In this document: positions 26,414 to 35,572 of the stretch, one piece after another
Numbering within the stretch: position 1 is the stretch's first letter
Layout: each line of letters starts with the position of its first letter
Assembly: GCF_900094835.1 (NCBI RefSeq)
Contig: NZ_FMAO01000013.1
Location: 1-54,399, forward strand
From: Weissella bombi
GTDB lineage: Bacteria; Bacillota; Bacilli; Lactobacillales; Lactobacillaceae
DNA length: 54,399 nucleotides
Direction: 5' to 3'
Program-made: the position numbers and the translations under genes
The notes under the pieces: generated by a model
What the model saw: the letters and a program-made list of their open reading frames with translations, nothing else
Told to the model about the DNA's origin: nothing
Database searches by the model: none

Positions 26414-27262
26414 CTACAAATTAGATTGAATTCGCGACATATAATTTGAAAGCGAATCAGCTATAAATGAAGGCTTAACGACATAACTATGTGCGGCCAT
26501 TTCCTGGGCAATAATTGAATGTGCATAAACTGCTGCTTCTGTAGCTTTTAGATGATTTTTCTTAAACTGACCAACAAAGCCACCAATAATACCAGCTAAG
26601 ACATCACCCATACCGCCGGTAGCTTGATAAGCACCACCAATCATTAATTGGCGTAATTCGTTTTCAGCATAAATTAATGTATGATGTTGCTTTAACACTA
26701 ACACATCTAAATTTAAAATTTGTCTTTGTACTTCATTTAACTGATGCTCTGTTTGATAGTTTAATTGCACCCCACTTAAACGTGCCCACTCCATTTGGTG
26801 TGGTGTGGCAATCGTATAGGCTTGTCGTGGGAATGTTAAATGATTTTCAGCCATAACCGTTAAAGCAGAGCCATCAACCACTAAAATATGCTTATCGGTT
26901 ACAGACTTAAAAACCAACTTCACAAGATGCAAAGCATGCTGATCCGTTCCCAAACCTGGCCCAATCACAATGACATCGTTTTTTTCAATATTAGCAAGTA
27001 ACTGCTCATCATCTTCCCAATCTAAAAACATTGCTTCAGGTGTTCTGGTATGCAAAGCGGTCAAATTAACTTTATCAGTTGCAACTGTTGTTAACCCTGC
27101 ACCTGCACCAACACTGGCCTGACCAGCCATCAAAATAGCACCACCATATTGCATGCTACCCCCAATTAACAAAACGCGACCGAAATCCCCTTTATGGCTA
27201 TCATCAGGACGCCGTAAAATAACTTCATGTAAAATATCTGATTTTAATTCATTAATAACCAT
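26414..27262 (-). CDS. nnrD: ADP/ATP-dependent NAD(P)H-hydrate dehydratase
   Basis: This metabolite-repair kinase-like enzyme restores NAD(P)H from its hydrated form. It is 282 aa, corresponding to the YjeF C-terminal (carbohydrate kinase-like) domain without the epimerase domain. Key stretches are GRVLLIGGSMQYGGAILMAG, VIGPGLGTDQ, ATPHQMEWARLSG and the nucleotide-binding GGMGDVLAGIIGG. The ATG at 27262 (MVINELKSDI) has GGAG upstream. It diverges from the oxidoreductase gene; the 158-bp gap holds AT-rich DNA without a clear consensus promoter. Confidence 0.9.
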   Translation of the reverse strand: MVINELKSDILHEVILRRPDDSHKGDFGRVLLIGGSMQYGGAILMAGQASVGAGAGLTTVATDKVNLTALHTRTPEAMFLDWEDDEQLLANIEKNDVIVIGPGLGTDQHALHLVKLVFKSVTDKHILVVDGSALTVMAENHLTFPRQAYTIATPHQMEWARLSGVQLNYQTEHQLNEVQRQILNLDVLVLKQHHTLIYAENELRQLMIGGAYQATGGMGDVLAGIIGGFVGQFKKNHLKATEAAVYAHSIIAQEMAAHSYVVKPSFIADSLSNYMSRIQSNL

Positions 27263-27420
27263 GGTCACTCTCCGTTTGTCTAGTATCTCAATTATACCGC
27301 GTCCAGACAGTGGTATAAGATTCATTTGTACTATTATTTTATATTACTATTCTATCATCTATTGCACAAATGCATTAATTAAGTGAGAATAAGAGTACTT
27401 ACTATTATAGGAGGCTTTTT

Positions 27421-28476
27421 ATGCTTAATATCGCTTATGTTGGTTTTGGTAAAAGTACTAATCGTTACCACATTCCTTATGTACAACAGCGTCCCGATAA
27501 ATTTCACATTAGACGTGTAGTTGCGCCACATATCAATAAACGCCCTGATGATCGTGCAAAGCTTGAAGCTAACGGCACTATTTTTTCAACTGATATTCAA
27601 GATATCATCGCTGATGACAAACTAGACTTAGTTGTTGTTGTCACTCCTGCACCAACTCATTTTGCCGTTGCAAAAGAGTTATTATCAGCTGGCAAAAATG
27701 TTTTAACTGATAAGCCAGTTGTGGCTACTGTTAAAGAAGTTAAAGAATTAATTGATTTAGCAACCCAAAATAACGCCTTCTTTATGCCATTCCAAAATCG
27801 TCGCTTTGATAGCGATTTTCTAACTTTACAACATGTTTTAAAAACTGGTTACGTTGGTCGACCAATTGAACTTGAATTGCATATGGACCACTACCGCCCC
27901 AACGATGCTAAACAATCTGGTGGTGTTATGGATACAACTTGGTTTGACCATGGTGCTCATTTAGTTGATCAAATGGTTTCATTATTTGGTAAGCCGCAAC
28001 ACGTTGCCTACGATTTACGTGTCGTTCGTGATTTAACAGCTACTTTATCAGATCAATTCGAAGTTAATCTATTCTATAAAGATGCTTTTAAAGCAACCAT
28101 TCAATCCAGTGAAATAACTACGGTCCATTATCCAAAATGGATTCTTCATGGTACTAAAGGTTCGTACATTAAATACAATATCGACCAACAAGAATATGAT
28201 TTAAAAACGGGTATCATGCCTGGTGACACTGGCTTTGGTATTGACGCGCCGCAAGATTATGGTAAAGTCACTTACTATAATCAAAATAATGACCGTATTG
28301 AAAAAGTAATTCCTACTATCACTGGTGACTACGGTCGTGTATACGATGCTGTGTACGAAACGCTTGTTAATCAACAAGAAAAGCTTGTATCTAATGAACA
28401 ATTATTAACAACAATAAGTATTCTAGAAGCCGGTGCAGCAGCACCTAGCCCACATATTGTAAATTTTGATAATTAA
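27421..28476 (+). CDS. Gfo/Idh/MocA-family NAD(P)-dependent oxidoreductase
   Basis: This is a 351-aa cytoplasmic dehydrogenase, probably acting on a sugar or polyol. The Rossmann start is NIAYVGFGKSTNRYHIPYV (GxG followed by a Ser instead of the usual third glycine). The catalytic-lysine motif EKP appears as DKP in GKNVLTDKPVVAT. The C-terminal beta-sheet domain carries DTTWFDHGAHLVDQMVSLFG with the catalytic histidine. AGGAGG precedes the ATG. It is one of few plus-strand genes here. Substrate unknown. Confidence 0.87.
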   Translation: MLNIAYVGFGKSTNRYHIPYVQQRPDKFHIRRVVAPHINKRPDDRAKLEANGTIFSTDIQDIIADDKLDLVVVVTPAPTHFAVAKELLSAGKNVLTDKPVVATVKEVKELIDLATQNNAFFMPFQNRRFDSDFLTLQHVLKTGYVGRPIELELHMDHYRPNDAKQSGGVMDTTWFDHGAHLVDQMVSLFGKPQHVAYDLRVVRDLTATLSDQFEVNLFYKDAFKATIQSSEITTVHYPKWILHGTKGSYIKYNIDQQEYDLKTGIMPGDTGFGIDAPQDYGKVTYYNQNNDRIEKVIPTITGDYGRVYDAVYETLVNQQEKLVSNEQLLTTISILEAGAAAPSPHIVNFDN

Positions 28477-28491
28477 ATTCGGACCTTTTTG

Positions 28492-28520
28492 TTGTAACCG
28501 CTTTCACTACGTGTTACTAT
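28492..28520 (+). promoter_or_regulatory. Promoter with overlapping consensus CcpA cre site
   Basis: TTGTAA (28492-28497) and TACTAT (28515-28520) are spaced 17 bp. TGTAACCGCTTTCA at 28493-28506 fits the CcpA cre consensus TGWAANCGNTNWCA at every defined position and overlaps the -35 box, the placement expected for catabolite repression. The only downstream product visible is the structured RNA at 28527-28996. Confidence 0.65.
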
Positions 28521-28526
28521 ATGGGT

Positions 28527-28996
28527 GTACCAAAAGGAAAGGTAGGTAGTGATTTGACAGATTATTCTAATCTAGCCACAAACATCACTTCTCCTACTCT
28601 AATCCATATGGGCGTGTCACAGTAATGAGGCAAGATATTTCTAGTATCAAATTTTAACGATAAACATTAAGTCATGAATTGACTGTCTTGTGATCATTAG
28701 CATCAGCTTCTTCAACAACATACGATAACCTGTAAAAGGCGTAAGCATGTATCTTGATTTGAAGACTGCTCCCGACACGGTTCGCTTTTGAAACGGATAA
28801 CTTTGGATGCAGTAGTAGTTGTAGCAAGATGTAGTTGGTTTAGGTAGTTACTAGCGACAGTTGTTTAAATCTGCAGATTAAACTTCTAGTAGTTGCCATT
28901 ACAATTGAATATAGGGTCGCAAATTCAAGTGCGCTCCTTGTTAGGTATCTCATACTTCGCAAAAGCAGCCGCGGGTCAACGAACTGGCGGCTTTTT
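28527..28996 (+). ncRNA. Candidate large structured non-coding RNA, about 470 nt
   Basis: No protein of useful size is encoded on the plus strand here. The RNA shows many helices: 28542-28546 with 28593-28597, 28548-28553 with 28584-28589, and 28559-28564 with 28568-28573. It continues with 28623-28628 with 28694-28699, 28631-28635 with 28686-28690, and 28670-28674 with 28680-28684. A 10-bp helix pairs 28845-28854 with 28886-28895 and encloses 28863-28868 with 28878-28883. It ends in an intrinsic terminator (28967-28972 with 28987-28992, then five T). It lacks the landmarks of tmRNA, RNase P RNA, SRP RNA and 6S RNA that I could check. A 23-codon TTG frame with an upstream GGAAAGG starts at 28554. 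Confidence 0.55.
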
Positions 28997-29037
28997 ATAT
29001 GAAGAGCGGATATAACTACCGTTTTGTATAACAAATC

Positions 29038-29074
29038 AAAAAAGCGTTTGGAGCACAGCTCCAAACGCTTTTTT
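29038..29074. terminator. Bidirectional terminator between the RNA unit and ppx
   Basis: AAGCGTTTGGAGC pairs perfectly with GCTCCAAACGCTT around a 3-nt loop, with A and T runs on both sides. It ends ppx on the minus strand and insulates the plus strand. Confidence 0.9.
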
Positions 29075-29077
29075 CTA

Positions 29078-30007
29078 TTAATTTTCCATCCGATATTCTT
29101 GTAATAATCCCTCACGTACACCTGAAGCAGAAAAAATCACTTTATTCGCACCAGTACGTTTGATTAATTCAATCAATGGTAATAACCCACTAATAATAAT
29201 ATCTGCACGATTAGCTTCTAAGTCTAACAATTCTTCACGCTCAGCTTTAGTCATCGTTGTCAATTTATTATAAGTCTCTATCACTGCAGATGTTGACATT
29301 TCATAACCATGAAAATCTGAATCTGCTGGTAATCCATGTTTTACGCGATCTAAACGAGCTAATGAACGATTAGCACCGCCAAGTAAGATAATTGGTAAGG
29401 TAACGGTATCGTCCAACCATGGCAATTTAGCATATTGTGTATTCACATATTTAGCTGCCTTGGCAATAGCTTCAGGTGACACAACACCTTCAACATTTAA
29501 TTTGAATTTTTCTGATATATTCACAGCGCCAAATGGCAAACTCATCATGTTTGTTGCCATTCGATCTTCAATACCAACTAATTCAACACTAGCACCACCA
29601 GTATCTAACAACCAAGCATCGGAAATATCAAGTGCTGACGCAGCACCTAAATAATCATAATATGCTTCTTGATCACCAGTTAGCACTCGAATTTCCACGC
29701 CAACAGCACGGAAAACTTTGTCTAAAAATACAGCCTGATTATCAGCTTCGCGAACGGCAGCCGTTGCAATACCCACTACCTTCACATCATCATACATCAT
29801 ATAATCTTGTTGGAACTCTAACAAAGCATTAACAACACGCGTCATAGCCGCGTCTGTCAATTCACCATCATTTTCGTCCATACCTTCTGCCAAACGTGTG
29901 TCCAATTTACGACGGCGTAGTTCAACAAAATTCCCATCTGCCTGTAGTTCCTCAACTACCATACGAGTTGAGTTTGAACCCAAATCGATGACTGCTAAAT
30001 AACTCAT
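29078..30007 (-). CDS. Ppx/GppA-family exopolyphosphatase/pppGpp phosphatase
   Basis: This 309-aa cytoplasmic phosphatase has an actin-like ATPase fold and degrades polyphosphate or pppGpp. The first phosphate loop is AVIDLGSNSTRMVVEEL, the second is WLLDTGGASVELVGI, and GGANRSLARLD and ADIIISGLLPL follow. It corresponds to the short two-domain form without C-terminal extensions. It lies 30 bp downstream of trpS on the same strand. Which substrate dominates cannot be told. Confidence 0.87.
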   Translation of the reverse strand: MSYLAVIDLGSNSTRMVVEELQADGNFVELRRRKLDTRLAEGMDENDGELTDAAMTRVVNALLEFQQDYMMYDDVKVVGIATAAVREADNQAVFLDKVFRAVGVEIRVLTGDQEAYYDYLGAASALDISDAWLLDTGGASVELVGIEDRMATNMMSLPFGAVNISEKFKLNVEGVVSPEAIAKAAKYVNTQYAKLPWLDDTVTLPIILLGGANRSLARLDRVKHGLPADSDFHGYEMSTSAVIETYNKLTTMTKAEREELLDLEANRADIIISGLLPLIELIKRTGANKVIFSASGVREGLLQEYRMEN

Positions 30008-30037
30008 TCAATACTCCTTAAAGGTACTAATTAATCA

Positions 30038-31057
30038 TTAACCCCAATAATCAACACCCATAGCGTGGCGAACTTCTGCCATGGTTTGTTGTCCAATTAC
30101 ACGTGCTTTTTCAGAACCTTCTTTAACGATTTGCAAAACAGCATCACGATCTTCTGCATAGTGTGCACGACGTTCACGAATTGGTGCCAATTCTTTGTTC
30201 AATACTTCAAACAAATACTTTTTAATCTTCATATCACCCAAGCCACCTGCTTGATATTGTGCCTTAAGATCAGCAACTTGCGCTTTATCTTCATCGAAAA
30301 TATCAAGGTAAGTGAACACCATATTGCCTTCAACATGACCGGGATCAGTTACACGCACATGGGTTGGATCAGTATACATTGACTTAACCTTTTCCCACAA
30401 CGTATCCTCATCATCACTTAAGTAAATTGCATTATTCAATGACTTTGACATCTTAGCATTACCATCTAATCCAGGAATACGCCCTTGTCCTTTTGGTGGG
30501 AAGATACCTTCTGGTTCAACTAAAATGTCTGTATTGTAATAGCGATTAAACGTGCGTACTAACTCACGTGTTTGTTCCAACATTGGTTCTTGATCATCCC
30601 CAACTGGCACAACTTGTCCCTTAAATAAGGCAATATCAGCTGCTTGTGAAACAGGATAAATAAAGAATCCTGTCGGAATACTCTCACCAAAACCTTTTTG
30701 TTGAATTTCAGCCTTAACAGTTGGGTTACGTTGCACACGTGCAATTGAAACTAAATTAAGGAAATATTCCGTTAATTCAGATAATTCAGGTACTGCGGAT
30801 TGTACAAAAATCGTTGTTTTCTTAGGATCAATTCCAACCGCTAAATAGTCCAAAACGACTTCTAATAGAGAGTTTTGAATTTTTTCAGGATTTCGTGCAT
30901 TATCCGTAAATGCTTGCTTATCAGCAACCATAATGTATGGATCGTACAAACCAGAGTTTTGCATTGCGACACGGGTCTTCAAAGAACCAACGTAATGTCC
31001 AATATGCAATTTACCAGTTGGGCGATCACCAGTTAACAAAACTTTCTTTTCAGCCAT
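30038..31057 (-). CDS. trpS: Tryptophanyl-tRNA synthetase
   Basis: This class I synthetase charges tRNA-Trp. It is about 339 aa. The HIGH motif is GDRPTGKLHIGHYVGSL near the N-terminus, and the KMSKS motif is LDGNAKMSKSLNNAIYL near residue 200. The start at 31057 (MAEKKVLLTG) has GAAAGAAG upstream; an ATG at 31075 lacks any ribosome-binding site. No T-box leader is visible in the short gap upstream. ppx follows 30 bp downstream. Confidence 0.96.
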   Translation of the reverse strand: MAEKKVLLTGDRPTGKLHIGHYVGSLKTRVAMQNSGLYDPYIMVADKQAFTDNARNPEKIQNSLLEVVLDYLAVGIDPKKTTIFVQSAVPELSELTEYFLNLVSIARVQRNPTVKAEIQQKGFGESIPTGFFIYPVSQAADIALFKGQVVPVGDDQEPMLEQTRELVRTFNRYYNTDILVEPEGIFPPKGQGRIPGLDGNAKMSKSLNNAIYLSDDEDTLWEKVKSMYTDPTHVRVTDPGHVEGNMVFTYLDIFDEDKAQVADLKAQYQAGGLGDMKIKKYLFEVLNKELAPIRERRAHYAEDRDAVLQIVKEGSEKARVIGQQTMAEVRHAMGVDYWG

Positions 31058-31167
31058 ATTTTTTCTTCTTTCCATGTGGTTTATACCACAAATTTAAATT
31101 CGTCAAAACCAATTGTAAAAGTTTTCTCATGTGATAACAAGCACTTAACCCATTATTGCTTTAATAT

Positions 31168-33456
31168 TTATGGGGCTAGTGTTTTTTGAACTTGATTTAT
31201 CAACGGAGACACCGGTCCAATGGTTACTAAATGTAATGCGTGCATTGCTCGCGATGCTAACGTATACAACAAACCAATAGCTTTATCATCCGGATAGTTA
31301 TTTTGTGAAACGTCATAACCAATCACAGCATCAAATTCCAAACCCTTAGCTAAATATATCGGCATTACTAGGATATTAGCCGTACGTGTACGATCCATTG
31401 CATGTAGCAATTGTACTTTTTCTGGATAATCACGTAAAGCTTCCACTACTAATTCAGCTTGGTCAGCCGTTTTGGTTAAGATAGCTACTGTTTGGAATTC
31501 TTGACGCAATTGCTTAACCTCATCGTTTAGAACTTTATCAATTGTATCTACCTGCGCATTTCTGAGCGTAGGTTTTTCACCATGACGAGTAAAAGTTAAA
31601 ATTTCATTTCCATCAGGCAAAAGTGCTTTAGCAAAATTCATGATTTCTTGAGTTGATCGGTAAGCTCGGTTCAATTTAATTAATGCAGGACGCTGTGCAT
31701 CGAATCCTTGCGCATACTTATCTAGTAAAGCCTGTGGAGTTTCCACTTCTCTGAACAACGCCTGCTCAGAATCACCCAACACCGTAAATTTTGCATTTGG
31801 GAAAGCATGCTTCAAATACAACAATTGCGACATAGCATAATCCTGCATTTCATCAACAAAGACATATGACATCGCTTGATTCGTACCGCCACCCGTTAGG
31901 CCGTCTCGTAGGAATAATAAGGGGGCAACATCTTCCAAATCTATACGGTGATATTCTAATTGCATATCAAAGCGTCGCTGTTTAGCTTGCCACCATTCAG
32001 CTTGTTCATCAGTTAATTGTGCAGTCAAATACTGCAAAAATGAACGATATTGCTGATAAATATCTAAATAAAAATTGTTGTACAAAGCATCATCAATCAC
32101 TTGCCAATGCTTAGTTAAATAACGCTTGGCAACTAATGAAATCACATCATCTTCATTTTCGGCCACCAAGGCTTCTTCAATATCGTCATCTCCAATTAAA
32201 TCTTGGTATTCTTGATCAGTTAAATTATCAAGTTCTGCTAACACCCAATCTGCATCTTGCAAACTTTCAATACGATCTGTTAGTACTTGCATAAAGTGTT
32301 TTTGAACTTGACTTATACGCTCACGCATTGAATAACTACTTGGAATTGTTTCTAAATAATCCGCCAGTTCTTGTGCGCTAAAGAATACTTTATCTTCATA
32401 ATAAATATCAACAAAATGCACATCATCAGCTGACAACTGTTTAATGTATTCATCGATTAACGCTACAACTCATTCACTTTCTAAAGTCTGACGCACTGAG
32501 TAACTTGCATGTCCGATAAATCGCTGTTCTTGTTCATAACGATCAAACAATGTCTGTACATCTAACCCCTGCAGACGAGCACTAAAAAATTCAGCTAACG
32601 TGACTTGACGCATATTACGTTCACCAAGTGATGGCAAAACATCTGCAATATAACTTGAAAACAGACGATTAGGTGAAAATAACACAATCTGGTCTGAATT
32701 TAATTCTTCTCGCGAATGGAAAAGCAAAAAAGCAATTCGTTGTAAAATTGCTGATGTCTTACCAGATCCAGCAACTCCCTGAACCACCAACAAATCACTT
32801 GTTGTATCACGAATAATTTGATTCTGTTCCTTTTGAATAGTAGCAACAATGTTACGCATCACATCATCATTTTGCTGACCCAGCGCATATTGCAACATTT
32901 CATCCCCAACCGTTTCATTCGTATCAAACATACTCGTAATTTGGCCGTCATTAATAACAAATTGTCGTTTTTTCTGTAAATCAACTACTTGCTCACCATT
33001 AGGAGTTGGATAACTAACTTTACCTAACGTCCCATTATAATAAATCCCACTAATCGGAGCACGCCAATCATAAATCAAAAAATCACCATTATCATCTTGC
33101 AAAGACGACAAACCAATATAAAGGGTTTCAGGCCAACTATCTTCAACAATGTCTACACGACCAAAATATGGATTATGCCGTAATAACTTTAAGGTATCGA
33201 CAGTTTTTGCCATAATATTTTCGGTTTCAGTAACTCGCGCCACAATATTTCGCTGTTGCTGAATTTCGGCATTAGTTTCCATTGCATCATCCACTTCAGC
33301 CGTGTTAATTGATGTATTCGCAATATAATTGCTTTCAACTGCGCGTGTTTCTGAATGTGCTTTTTCAAAATATGTTTCAGCTTGAATTAGTTGTTGATCA
33401 ATTTCTTGTCCAACCCGATTCAATCTTTGTTGTTCAAGCTCTTTTTCTTCAGACAT
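31168..33456 (-). pseudogene. helD: HelD-like UvrD/Rep helicase interrupted by one in-frame stop
   Basis: HelD is an SF1 ATPase that recycles stalled RNA polymerase. The reading frame would encode about 762 aa. The first part (33456 to 32470) has the N-terminal coiled coil and Walker A VVQGVAGSGKTSAILQRIAF. The second part (from 32436) has Walker B YVFVDEMQDYAMSQ, the RAYRST helicase motif and a C-terminal ASRAMHALHLV. A single TGA at 32470-32472 separates them in the same frame; no shift is needed. Both parts otherwise look intact, so the lesion is recent, a sequencing error or a read-through codon. The start at 33456 follows AGGAGG. Confidence 0.8.
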
Positions 33457-33486
33457 AACATCCTCCTTTGCGCAGATATTATTAAT

Positions 33487-33524
33487 AAAAACAGGCGGGT
33501 AAAACAAATATGCTTTATCCACCT
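33487..33524 (-). terminator. Intrinsic terminator after mazF
   Basis: AGGTGGATAAA pairs with TTTACCCGCCT (with a wobble and one mismatch) and is followed by GTTTTTATT on the minus strand, just upstream of helD. Confidence 0.6.
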
Positions 33525-33537
33525 ATCCTACATTAAA

Positions 33538-33900
33538 TTATACTAGTCCTAAACTTATAACCAACGCCTGATCTACTCTTACTAGCAACTCATCCGGTAC
33601 CAAACCAATACGGTCTTGTAATCTTTTTTTATCAACCGTTCGAATTTGCTCTAATAAAATAACGGAATCGCGACCAATGCCAGACTCTGCTGCCTCTGCT
33701 GGTAATCCAACATGTGTTGGTAATTTTGGTTTAGCTATTTTTGCTGTAATCGGTGCAATAATCACGGTTGGTGAATGTTGATTTCCGACATTGTTTTGAA
33801 TAATTACAACAGGGCGTTGACCACCCTGCTCTGATCCAACAACAGGTGATAAATCTGCAAAGAAAATATCACCACGTTTAATTTCATTTTTATTTGCCAT
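33538..33900 (-). CDS. mazF: MazF/NdoA (EndoA)-type mRNA interferase
   Basis: This 120-aa ribosome-independent endoribonuclease has the PemK/MazF fold. Typical segments are [47 protein letters not shown] and [16 protein letters not shown]. In Bacillus an antitoxin gene lies between alr and ndoA, but here mazF follows the acpS-alr fusion by only 10 bp and no antitoxin gene fits in between. An antitoxin must be elsewhere or absent. It is probably cotranscribed with acpS-alr. Confidence 0.9.
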   Translation of the reverse strand: MANKNEIKRGDIFFADLSPVVGSEQGGQRPVVIIQNNVGNQHSPTVIIAPITAKIAKPKLPTHVGLPAEAAESGIGRDSVILLEQIRTVDKKRLQDRIGLVPDELLVRVDQALVISLGLV

Positions 33901-33910
33901 ACGTCTCTCT

Positions 33911-35428
33911 TTACTTCACTAGTTTTCGTGGTAAACGGGGCGCCAAACTGGTAGCTACTTCATACGGAATCGTACCTAAACGACTAGCTAACATTTCCAG
34001 CGTGATTTTTTCTTGACCGACCTGACCAATCAATGTCACAACAGTCCCAACTGGTAATGCTTCTGGTAAACGAACCATTAATTGATCCATTGCAATCCGA
34101 CCAATAATTTCAACACGTCTGCCATCTGCTAACAATCCATACATGCCTTGCAATTGTCGTGCATACCCGTCTGCATAACCAATTGGCAATGTACCAATCC
34201 ATTCAGTTTGATCAGTTGTATAAGTTGCTCCATATGATACAGATGTTCCTGCAGCTACTTCTTTAACATGTACCAACGATGCCTTTAAAGATAAAGCTGG
34301 AATCAGCTTATCAGTTGCTAACACGTCACCAGATGGATTAAAACCGTACATAGCAGCACCAACACGAACCGTATCCAAAGTTGGTTGCTCATGCCACAAT
34401 GTTGTAGCTGAATTAGCCATATGATACCAAACATCAGATGGTAATTGTAAATTATCTACTAACTGATGCCAATTTTGTAATTGTTGTTGGTAATAAGTTG
34501 TATCCTTTTCATCTGCTGTTGCAAAGTGCATCCCAATACCTTTTAGTGATAATTGTTTATGTGCTGTAATTTTATCTACGACACGTACTAATTCATCTTC
34601 TTGGCGAATGCCAATACGTCCCATACCAGTGTCTACCCCAATTGATACCGGCAACTGTTGTGTTTTAGGCATATTATCAATCAATTCATCCAGCCAAGCT
34701 TCGCTAGTTACAACTGGAATTAATTGATATTTTACTAAGTCATCTGCATAAACCGCTGGCGTTACACCAAGAATAAAAATTGGTAAATCAACCCCAAATT
34801 CACGTAACCAAATCGCTTCATCGATTGTTGCCACACCAAATCCATCAACATTTGCTTGTTGAGCAGCCAATACAACTTGTGTTAAACCATGCCCATATGC
34901 ATTAGCTTTTACAATCGCAATAAATCGTTTTACACCAGTTAAATGACGAATTGCGGTAATGTTATGCTGAATTGCACTTGCTGAAACTTCCACCCATGCT
35001 GGTCGTCGTGTACTAACAACTGCTTGGTCAGTTACGTCAAGTTGATTAAACCCTGTCAATGTTGTCTTATATGTTTCTAAAATAACAGAACTTTGAACCA
35101 TATCACCTGTATGTGATATTGAAATATGTACATTAAATTCCCCCTGCTTAGGGTGTTTAACCATAATCGGCTGACCTGCTTCATTTGGCAAAACTTCGAT
35201 ATCCTGCCAATGTGCCTGTGAACCAATACCAGTCCCAATCGCCTTACTATAGGCTTCTTTAATTGAAAAACGACCAGCCAAAAACTCTTGCTGATGCTTC
35301 CCCTTGCGATTATTATATACAGCTCGTTCAGCCGGTGTCAGAATGACATCAACAAAGTTGGGCCGTCTTTGCACTACATTAACAACACGACTAATAACTT
35401 GTGCGTCAATTCCATGTCCCACAATCAT
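33911..35428 (-). CDS. Fused holo-ACP synthase (AcpS)-alanine racemase (Alr)
   Basis: One uninterrupted 505-aa frame joins two enzymes. Residues 1-120 are AcpS, which loads phosphopantetheine on acyl carrier protein: [33 protein letters not shown] and [16 protein letters not shown]. After a linker (about 120-138), residues 139-505 are a PLP-dependent alanine racemase making D-Ala for peptidoglycan: [11 protein letters not shown] with the PLP lysine, [30 protein letters not shown] and [11 protein letters not shown]. In most Firmicutes these are two adjacent genes. GGGAGGA precedes the ATG at 35428. Confidence 0.93.
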   Translation of the reverse strand: MIVGHGIDAQVISRVVNVVQRRPNFVDVILTPAERAVYNNRKGKHQQEFLAGRFSIKEAYSKAIGTGIGSQAHWQDIEVLPNEAGQPIMVKHPKQGEFNVHISISHTGDMVQSSVILETYKTTLTGFNQLDVTDQAVVSTRRPAWVEVSASAIQHNITAIRHLTGVKRFIAIVKANAYGHGLTQVVLAAQQANVDGFGVATIDEAIWLREFGVDLPIFILGVTPAVYADDLVKYQLIPVVTSEAWLDELIDNMPKTQQLPVSIGVDTGMGRIGIRQEDELVRVVDKITAHKQLSLKGIGMHFATADEKDTTYYQQQLQNWHQLVDNLQLPSDVWYHMANSATTLWHEQPTLDTVRVGAAMYGFNPSGDVLATDKLIPALSLKASLVHVKEVAAGTSVSYGATYTTDQTEWIGTLPIGYADGYARQLQGMYGLLADGRRVEIIGRIAMDQLMVRLPEALPVGTVVTLIGQVGQEKITLEMLASRLGTIPYEVATSLAPRLPRKLVK

Positions 35429-35510
35429 ACTAATTCCTCCCGAAAAATACTATTTCTATTATACCCTCTATATCAAAATACATTCGCTTATTTTTTATTC
35501 TAACATACAC

Positions 35511-35553
35511 AAAAGCATCACAAAGATTCGAATAAATCCTTGTGATGCTTTTA
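35511..35553 (-). terminator. Intrinsic terminator after the DEAD-box helicase gene
   Basis: AAAAGCATCACAA pairs with TTGTGATGCTTTT around an AT-rich loop and is flanked by A and T runs. Confidence 0.85.
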
Positions 35554-35572
35554 TAAATTTTTTACTTAATAA

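Noticed and set aside
28527-28996. Identification of the large RNA as RNase P RNA or tmRNA
   Set aside because: The conserved GAGGAAAGTCC-type core of RNase P and the tRNA-like ends and tag frame of tmRNA are absent.
28840-29121. Minus-strand 93-codon frame over the structured RNA and the ppx end
   Set aside because: It crosses the bidirectional terminator, overlaps ppx and shows no recognisable protein features.
31058-31167. T-box leader for trpS
   Set aside because: The gap is too short and has no T-box consensus or terminator/antiterminator pair.
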